Origin: Cydia pomonella
Lineage: Eukaryota > Arthropoda > Insecta > Lepidoptera > Tortricidae
Reading direction: 5' to 3'
Assembly: GCF_033807575.1 (NCBI RefSeq)
Contig: NC_084729.1
Coordinates: forward strand, 9,858,001 to 9,922,000
Length of the DNA stretch: 64,000 bases
The notes below the pieces were generated by a model. That model made no database searches, was not told where the DNA came from, and saw only the letters and a list, made by a program, of their open reading frames with translations. Below, in pieces: positions 60,101 to 64,000 of this stretch. How positions within the stretch are numbered: position 1 is the first letter of the stretch; every line of letters begins with the position of its first letter. The translations under genes were made by a program, and so were the position numbers.

Positions 60101-62992
60101 TGGCCCATATATTAGAGTAGTGTATACATATTTTTGGCACGTTGTCTGTATCGATATTTTCAGACGTGACCGTAATAAAAAGTTACGTACTGTCGCAACC
60201 ACATATGGAAACAAAACAAACAATAACCCTACTAATATAATATAAACTAAAATAGCCCTGTCTTTTTTATACTACGTCGGTGGCAAGCATACGGCCCGCC
60301 TGATGGTAAGCAGTCTCCGTAGCTTATATACGCCTGCAACTAGAGGAGTAACATGCGCGTTGCCAACTCTAACACTCCGCATCCTCCCGCATGCATAAGT
60401 AGGGTCTAGTGTTATTTGGATGCGGTTTTCTGTAAGGTGGAGGTACTTCTCCAGTTGGGCTCTGCTCTAGATCTGACATCCGCTGTGCTGTGCCCTACAA
60501 CACAATGTGAGATGATTCATAATGCCCATACCTCTCTTTTGAACGTAGATTAAGGATGTACCCGGGTCCAAAGGTCCGAGACGTACCCGGGTGTCTATTT
60601 GTTACCTTTTCTGATTTAGATGAAATTTAGTAGGGAGATAATTTGAGACCCAAGAAAAGAAATAGGACAGTTTTCATCATCGCACGCAGACGAAGTCGCG
60701 GGTAGGAACTAGTGTAATATAAGTAAGAGTAGGTTGTTATGTACTCACAGGGTCATGTTTCAGCATATGGCCCTCATACACCTGCTGAGTAGCAAAGCTC
60801 TTCCCACACACCTCGCACCCGAACGCAGCGAGCGTATAACTCGGCGCCATCTTGCGAGCCTCTATCTCTCTCATCTGCTCCTCTTTCGACAATATATCTA
60901 TTTTACAATTATATTTTATTTCAAACTCTTCGAAATTAAAATCAGGCAAAAACCCATTGTCAGCCATACGCCTTTTTATAACCCTTTTCGTTTTTTCTGG
61001 TAGCTTTTCTATAGTAGATTCCGGTAGATTTAAATCTTTGGTAGATTCTAGTCTTTGAGTAGTTTTAGATCTCTTAGGTAGTTTCTTTTTTCCTTTAGTA
61101 GATTTTAGTATTCTTTTATTATCTGATAATTTACGCTTATTTATTCTAGGTTCAATTTTATTATTACTGTGTAACTCAGTACTTCCCTGGGTTGTAATTT
61201 CTTCAATATCATCATTTTCAAATTCAGGTGTACTTTCTCTGAAATCATCATAATCAGCTAAAGTAGGCTCGGCGACGAATATGTTTTCAGTAAAGTCTGT
61301 TTCCTCTTTGATTTCCTCTTTGACGTCTGGGAGGGTAGAATCGGAAGTGTAGACGTGGGAGGTCTTTAAATTTAGGCATAGCTTTTCAGCAACTCGATCG
61401 ATGGTTCGAATGTAGTCTAAGGTTATCTGTAAAAGTATTTTTTTTTTGTCAAAAATTTCATTTCAAGCTGGCAAAATTACGATTCTAACAAACCTATAGT
61501 ACAGTCAGCCAAGAAAGTGGTTTACCACTTTTCGACTCTATTTGTCAAGTAATAGAGTCGAAAAGTGGTAAACCACTTTCTTGGTTCACTGTACATTGTG
61601 CAACAAAGGGGGTTTTAAACATAAACAAAAATATTAAATAATAAACGTCATTATTTTAAAAGTAAACTTACATGGTTCATATAAATTAGCGACAGAATCA
61701 AAATAAAAAGCTATAACTCCCTAGGGATTTATAGCTTTTTTTTTCACAATCCATAACTCCCGAGGGACCAATAATATAGGCCTTTGTCCTTCAATACACC
61801 TGCATGAAATAAGACCTTTTTCGAGCAAGTGTGATGAAACTACAGTTAGGTTGCGTTGTTTTATCACTAATTTCCTACGGCCAACTCTTATTTCCATCGT
61901 GGGGTCAGCTTGATAGTACCATAATATTGTATTGTCAGATTGTCACCAATCTGAATTTTCAGCTCAATTGAATAATGGAAAGTGGGTCTAATTTAGCTAG
62001 CAAGATTTGACTGGAACATATAAGAATTGCAAGTAAAATATAGGTAAGTAAGCTTGTAAAAATAATAATATAAACATTTACTGATTGTATTGATCCTCTT
62101 AATTGTACACTGGCACTTAATAAAAATAAAATCTCACTAAAAACTTTGTATTGACTTGTGAAAGAGCCCTTGAAGCCTACTTGCAGATTTAAAATACTGA
62201 AATATGTGCTTACATATTGTGTTCGTTGCAGAGCGCTGGCGAGCAAGGCTTGTGCGCGACGACCGCGGGCACGCAGCGCCGCCGCGCGTGCGAGCTGTGC
62301 GCGGCACACGCTGCACACGCAGCGCCCGACCGAACAAAACTCCTGCACACCTTTATTTATTAGCCCCATTGCTTTTTTATTGCACAAAAGAAAAACTTGA
62401 GACGTTCTCGACCAGTACCTTTAAGGGCCAATTACATCCACACTTCCCGATATCAGGCCCGAAATCAGTCCCGATGTCGGACCTGATAATCGTTTTCTGT
62501 TTCACGGAATATCAGCACATAAACAAATACTTTGTCTATAATTGCCAAAAATGTTCAATATTTCATATGTTTGCGTACGAACCATTTTTTACATCTCAAA
62601 TATTGTTAACGATGCGCTGATACTTCGTGAATCGGAAAAATACTCTTGCTTGGACCCGACGCCAGTTCTGAGGCAAGACTTCTTCATAAAAAGTACAAAA
62701 TTCTCATATAACAACACAAAGATTGATACTTACGAGTGAATGTGTGGACTAATGTTGTAGTACTGAATTATAGGCAGTGCACTTATATACTACTGTTCAT
62801 ACATTACTAAAGTAATTCACTAAATTATTGAAACTAGCCTAGAAATTTGTAGTTAATCGTACTAACCTCAGTGCCCATTAGATCAACGAAAACTTTTAAC
62901 AAATTAGACTCTTGTATGTTATACAGTGTGGTGTCGGTAGCTAGACATATGCAGCACACTAACAGCTCTTGTCCTTCCTCCTTCACACTCAT
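48181..62992 (-). CDS. ZAD-C2H2 zinc-finger protein (gene E), 9 exons, 572 aa
   Basis: Exons on the minus strand: 62992-62867, 62342-62214, 61426-60749, 53390-53263, 52578-52504, 51700-51568, 50324-50142, 49325-49206, 48327-48181. They total 1719 nt with all phases consistent. Exons 1-2 form the ZAD (CCICLAT near residue 13, later CSVCRAQL). Exon 3 joins the acidic/basic linker to finger 1 (CEVCGKSF); in gene D an intron splits this. Nine fingers follow, including CPHCDATF, CDECGETF and an odd C-x4-C module (CPAAGCARRF). The basic tail is APRRRDKDARQQ. Compared with gene D it lacks exons 7, 8 and 11. The third-codon GC content is high in exons 4-9. A BEL/Pao element sits in intron 3. Probable nuclear regulator; target unknown. 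Confidence 0.87.
48351..48575. mobile_element. MITE family M5
   Basis: CATTGACATATATACCTAAG at the left pairs with ATAGATATATATGTCAATGG at the right; TTCGAGCCAATCGTGCAG pairs with CTGCACGATTGGCTCGAA. Adjoins the last exon of gene E. Confidence 0.75.
48650..48740. mobile_element. Fragment of MITE family M3
   Basis: ACAGGGTGACCTTAGCCATT and CCCACGTAGGGTTACTTCTC match the terminus of 21955-22435. Confidence 0.55.
48897..49180 (-). repeat. Degenerate downstream copies of gene E exon 8
   Basis: Plus-strand GCAGCGGGGCACTGGTGTGG (49140) and TGGTGGCTCTGCATGTTGTG (48912) repeat the middle and the 3' end of exon 8 (49325-49206). Frames are broken by deletions. Confidence 0.75.
49380..50140. other. 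Intron 7 of gene E, no gene seen
   Basis: AT-rich intron. TACCAAGAGTTAATACTGTTGG-like sequence near 50080-50130 forms an imperfect inverted repeat around CTACCA/TGGTAG. No exon or RNA is supported. Confidence 0.35.
50630..51567 (-). repeat. 94-bp tandem array of the 3' end of gene E exon 6
   Basis: About ten units follow intact exon 6 (51700-51568) into the intron. Each contains, on the minus strand, a version of AAGACGCGCGTACACCGGCA plus the CACG|GTGCGT donor. Units between 51095 and 51567 are identical or nearly so; those from 50630 to 51095 are diverged. The finger frame is destroyed in the copies by deletions. Because 94 is not a multiple of three, the plus-strand ORFs here are artefacts of the repeat. 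Confidence 0.92.
51958..52125 (+). repeat. Fragment of repeat R3
   Basis: TACCACGACGGTGGCAAACA, GGCCCGCCTGGTAGTAAGCA and GCCTGCAACTCCAGAGG. Confidence 0.7.
52620..52745 (+). mobile_element. SINE S1, 5'-truncated
   Basis: Only the tail half is present, from TTTATAAATATTTATATATT to CAATGTCCTAATATTTATTT; the tRNA head is missing. Confidence 0.7.
52778..52985. mobile_element. Fragment of MITE family M3
   Basis: ACACTGCCAAAGATTAACAC and GGTTTGTCCAATGGCCAAGG match the right half of 21955-22435. Confidence 0.6.
53455..53560 (+). mobile_element. LINE 3' end fragment
   Basis: AGGTTGTCTGGAAGAGCTTT and TAGCGATAAGGCCTG as at 25845-25975. Confidence 0.45.
53681..53952 (+). repeat. 5' LTR of BEL/Pao element
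   Basis: 272 bp, TGTTCCGTAC to ATCACGAACA. By eye it matches the 3' LTR at every base. Confidence 0.95.
53956..53972 (+). other. Candidate tRNA primer-binding site
   Basis: TGGTCCTCCTTCGCCAA starts three bases after the 5' LTR; TGG pairs with the CCA end of tRNAs. I could not assign the tRNA. Confidence 0.45.
54392..59782 (+). CDS. BEL/Pao Gag-Pol polyprotein, 1796 aa
   Basis: Order of domains with approximate residues: Gag-like region (LPSFDGTYENW near 155); Cys-rich knuckles at 386-440 (CPMCKLSHPLYSC, CTNCLRAGHSVESC); aspartic protease with LLDDGAQ at 525-531; reverse transcriptase with Asp852 (CADVAKMY) and Y926-V-D-G929; RNase H with Asp1109 (FTDASQ), Glu1153 and Asp1183 (YSDST); integrase zinc site about 1420-1460 (CVIC); integrase core Asp1492, Asp1558, Glu1607; C-terminal domain to 1796. 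It would copy element RNA into DNA in virus-like particles and integrate it. No stop or frameshift interrupts it. The second Asp of the usual YVDD is Gly, which may disable the polymerase. Third-codon composition differs from gene E exons. Confidence 0.93.
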   Translation: MGPGDIVVPNKSRDKSPARAICDATIEPHVRELVKKRGIIKARLTKFATHIQNCSDNLDALTEPCRINLKLRVQGAESLYTEFNDLQTQIEANVFESNLEDQLTQREQFEDGYFSAQALAESILSKFNSTESKSPTVSQNTTMKASIKLPVLSLPSFDGTYENWLAFRDIYLSLVHNSKDLCDIQRFHYLKSSLTGSALLVIEALELTTSNYAVAWELLLDRYNNNRLLIHNHVKALFSLQSLPKESHILLRKLIDTTLKNLRALKVLGEPVSSWDTLIIYILVSKLDKTTEREWEQHKSSLTSGDTQMKIKLDDLLQFLRNRADMLETLQASHPQSTSTSVRDKHEVSKKYNTPSSTHSYNNNKVHCNVSTNSKPQKSQHKSKFACPMCKLSHPLYSCVKFLDTNYESKLKFVADNKLCTNCLRAGHSVESCVFGPCRKCNNKHNSIIHPPSDECTRVPAPADVTAPATPTSAAAASSSAAAVSVNAHCQRIPSQRPALRPVLLSTALIDVIDKNNKPHTVVALLDDGAQRCFIKESLRDLLGAPLVQSTHEISGVGRTVTQCTQTCNVQIKSRINAYTTNLHCFVLPQINTSMPVVYEHCAKFDIPDNIQLADPQFLDYKDFDILIGGDKFWDLFTMEKIKLRNGPYLLNTEFGWVVAGPINLNARIEGHIQCNFTQTTDSLLRRFWEIEEVPTTRDALSDEEKACEEHFVRTTTRDSEGRFCVSMPLKQPPEMLGETYPQAERRLLALEKRLQRSETFKKLYTDFMHEYLDLGHMSKVSSYNSPHFFLPHHGIFRESTTTRLRAVFDASAASSSGTSLNDLQMVGPAIQGDLLSILLRFRQHRYVACADVAKMYRQVLVAENQRDLQLILWRDSPDEPIQIYRLNRVTYGMASAAFLSVRCLKQLATECTDPDVKRIINKDFYVDGMITGSQGKLELLRLCNETARTLQSGCFPLRKWVFNFSEPSLESNFALLSDAQTKLTFDKDCNTKTLGIGWNNYYDQFYFNSQLDLVKTNDKVTKRIILSHISQIYDPLGLLSPTIMLAKVLLKRLWLLKLDWDDEVPSDVMRTWNDFTRALSAALSTIRVPRYVMGSSNYTRIEMHIFTDASQVAYGTCIYIRTINDNMEVCSRLLCSKGKLSPIKVLSTPRLELCSALLGAKLYDKVIRSINCQFDDIVFYSDSTCVLGWLRMSPNLLKTFVQNRVTEIHELTKALPWRHVSGKVNPADLVSRGVRLEDLAGSSLWWEGPEFLQDVNFDPKNIPKLPNSDDSHDILPEVKSNVDLALTAITEAALFPFERFSQFSRMIHATSYVLRFIHNARNKNNKRTGRISVEELRESTNLLVRLSQLESFPDEYKLLTNKQTIKTKHNLSKLNLFIDENRVMRVGGRIGYSQYFAYEKRHPILITSKHHFTLLLFRHEHKKLLHAAPQALLFELHDAWWPLGGRNLARKIFYDCVICKRLRGKTLTPFMGNLPEERITPTYPFLTCGVDYAGPVFILNRKGRGAQTVKAYICLFVCFVTRAIHLELVSDLTTDAYLLALKRFIARRGKPNEIFSDNGRNFVGLMHDFAKFLSQCSPDIIDYATSSNIKFHFIPPYAPHFGSLWEAGVKSCKFHIRRVIGNAHLTFEEFSTALSQIEAVLNSRPLYAMSSDPHDFLPLSPAHFLVGRTLTSPASEDLQHAPAHRLNRYQMVEKIRQHFWARWSKEYVSELQTRSKWRSHCEILKPDTLVLIKDDNLPPLKWQLGRIVKTIPGRDGVSRVADIRTASGIIRRAYTKICPLVSQPDEERREAQESS
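59795..59809 (+). other. Polypurine-tract region
   Basis: TCAAGGCCGGGGGCA directly precedes the 3' LTR, the expected place for plus-strand priming; two C bases interrupt the purines. Confidence 0.5.
59810..60081 (+). repeat. 3' LTR of BEL/Pao element
   Basis: 272 bp, apparently identical to 53681-53952, followed by ATATG. Confidence 0.95.
60262..60580 (+). repeat. Dispersed repeat R3, long copy
   Basis: TTTTTTATACTACGTCGGTG, GGCCCGCCTGATGGTAAGCA and ACGTACCCGGGTG at the end. In intron 3 of gene E. Confidence 0.7.
61502..61591. mobile_element. 90-bp perfect-hairpin MITE
   Basis: Left arm 61509-61542 and right arm 61551-61584 are a perfect 34-bp inverted repeat (CCAAGAAAGTGGTTTACCAC...) around an 8-base loop, TGTCAAGT. 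CAGT/ACTG ends and flanking TA fit a Tc1/mariner-type MITE. In intron 2 of gene E. Confidence 0.75.
61845..62035 (-). repeat. Dispersed repeat R4, diverged
   Basis: GGTTGCGTTGTTTTATCAC and TGGGGTCAGCTTGATAGTAC match the reverse of 20515-20765. Confidence 0.5.
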
Positions 62993-63854
62993 CGCATTGA
63001 AATATTATAAACCGAACAATTTCACAAAAACGAGTATTTATTTACTTATCGATCGATCATCTGTTCGCGTACGTTCAGATATCAGTCTGAAAAAATTAAA
63101 TAGAGAATTTAGCATAATTTAGCATTCTAAAAGGTAAAACCAATTTTTTGATACATTACTTATATTCTTCAAAACTATATCTTGAGTCAAATCAATTATA
63201 AATATCAAAATATTTGGTTTATGTTATGTTATCGACTAAATTAAGTCCTAAAATACGATAATTTCTTAAGGTATATGAACGATTTTATCTTACATCATTT
63301 TTGACGTATAAATTGTTAACAGACGAGCGTACAAGCTGCCGCGACATTGATCGGTCAAAATAAATATACTTTTCTCGCTCTTACTCTTTCTCTCTCTCTT
63401 GCTCAACTCATAGCGCAGGCCCACTATAAAATCTTTACAGACGGCCGTACCGGACAATAAACTTGGAGGAGATTTTGGGTGTCTAATCAATGTATCTTTG
63501 GTACATTGGTTGGACGTGCGAATCTCATCCAGCGTGATAACTCAACTATAAACTCAACCTTACAAGTAAACAGTAAACTTTGAAAAATTTGAAAGACCGG
63601 GTATAAAATAAAAAGCTGTCCTGAACGCATAAAACGGGAGCATCTATCACTTATTTAAATGCACCAAGTCCCTATTTAATTACTAAAGTGTTTAAGGAAG
63701 ATGTATAATGAAGGCCTGTGAACATTAGCTTCCGCTCCTTTGGGAACAACAACTACTGTAACAAACAAACTTACCCCATTTGATACATATTTCTCATTAT
63801 GAAACGTTGCTAAGTTAATTGAAATAGGCGTTATTATTTTTAATTTTTTATATA
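62993..63854. other. Upstream spacer of gene E, no gene seen
   Basis: Contains the 5' UTR and promoter region of gene E and the 3' flank of the next gene. GATCGATCAT occurs near 63050 and a CTCTTTCTCTCTCTCTT run near 63385. No ORF with support. Confidence 0.4.
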
Positions 63855-63860
63855 TTTATT
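63855..63860 (-). terminator. Polyadenylation signal AATAAA
   Basis: Minus-strand AATAAA about 20 bp after the stop codon at 63880-63882. Confidence 0.45.
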
Positions 63861-63879
63861 GAATAAAAAATCAAAGTTG

Positions 63880-64000
63880 TTATGACTTGTTGGCAGTGCG
63901 GGGCTTGAGGAGCGGCGCCAGAAGCGTGTGCAGCGGCGCCTCGACCAGCACGATGAGCGCCGCCGACAGCGCCACCGCCGCCGCCGCGTCGCCGGAGAAC
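63880..64000 (-). CDS. 3' exon of a membrane acyltransferase-like gene (NRF-6 type), partial
   Basis: The minus strand reads one frame from the window edge to TAA at 63882-63880, about 39 residues. It has a hydrophobic helix (AAAAVALSAALIVLVEAP) and then a short basic tail (LLKPRTANKS). Insect acyltransferase-3 proteins of the 'nose resistant to fluoxetine' group end in a membrane helix followed by an EAP/ESP motif, which this matches. The call rests on this short piece, so the family is tentative. The high GC content matches a coding exon and contrasts with the AT-rich flank. It would act in a cell membrane. It marks the right edge of the zinc-finger cluster. Confidence 0.5.
   Translation of the reverse strand, partial: FSGDAAAAVALSAALIVLVEAPLHTLLAPLLKPRTANKS

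Larger units (their letters stand above)
53635..60172. mobile_element. Tc1/mariner-like MITE split by the BEL/Pao element
   Basis: CAGTCACGTCTGAAAACATC (53635) is an inverted match to GATATTTTCAGACGTGACCG (60153-60172), with TA on both outer sides (53633-53634 and 60173-60174). Arms continue to AAATATG next to the LTR on the left and CATATTTTTGGCAC on the right. The MITE was cut by the LTR element at 53681-60081. Confidence 0.75.

Overview
This window looks like nuclear DNA of a moth or butterfly. The genes are split into many short exons with GT-AG introns. Introns and spacers are full of Lepidoptera-type repeats: tRNA-headed SINEs, short inverted-repeat (MITE-like) elements, LINE 3' tails and GGTTCCGTA-type repeats. 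There are no bacterial features. All spliced models below were built by eye from ORF frames, splice-site dinucleotides and paralogue alignment. Every complete model adds up to a whole number of codons.

The window is a cluster of C2H2 zinc-finger genes of two kinds. ZAD-type genes: A (125-7527, +, 5' end outside the window), D (14618-34988, -, 12 exons, 643 aa) and E (48181-62992, -, 9 exons, 572 aa). D and E start with a two-exon ZAD domain, then an acidic/basic linker, then 12 or 9 fingers; A shows the matching finger exons. SC/SUMO-type genes: F (35781-45726, +, 3 exons, 673 aa), with an N-terminus full of (V/I)KxEP motifs and 14 tandem fingers, and its decayed relative B (about 9330-11734, -), which has lost frame and carries a SINE. 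The order A> <B <D F> <E shows two tail-to-tail ZAD/SC pairs (A/B and F/E) in opposite orientation, which suggests an inverted duplication. At the right edge (63880-64000, -) is the last exon of an unrelated gene, probably a membrane acyltransferase of the NRF-6 type.

Two large retroelements sit in introns. A 6.4-kb BEL/Pao LTR element (53681-60081) with two apparently identical 272-bp LTRs, a 5-bp target duplication and one 1796-codon ORF lies in intron 3 of gene E, inside an older MITE. Its reverse transcriptase reads YVDG where YVDD is expected. A 5'-truncated CR1-like LINE (about 40320-44350, antisense) fills most of intron 2 of gene F and ends about 45 bp from the splice acceptor.

The most unusual feature is a recurring pattern in the zinc-finger genes. 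Sequence covering the 3' part of an exon and its downstream boundary (splice donor, or stop plus AATAAA) has been copied in tandem just downstream of the intact exon. This occurs at least seven times, with units of 119 bp (A exon 6), 162 bp (D exon 12), about 115 bp (D exon 9) and 94 bp (E exon 6), plus smaller copies at A exon 8, D exon 6 and E exon 8. The copies are mostly non-coding, but several keep donors, possible acceptors or polyadenylation signals.
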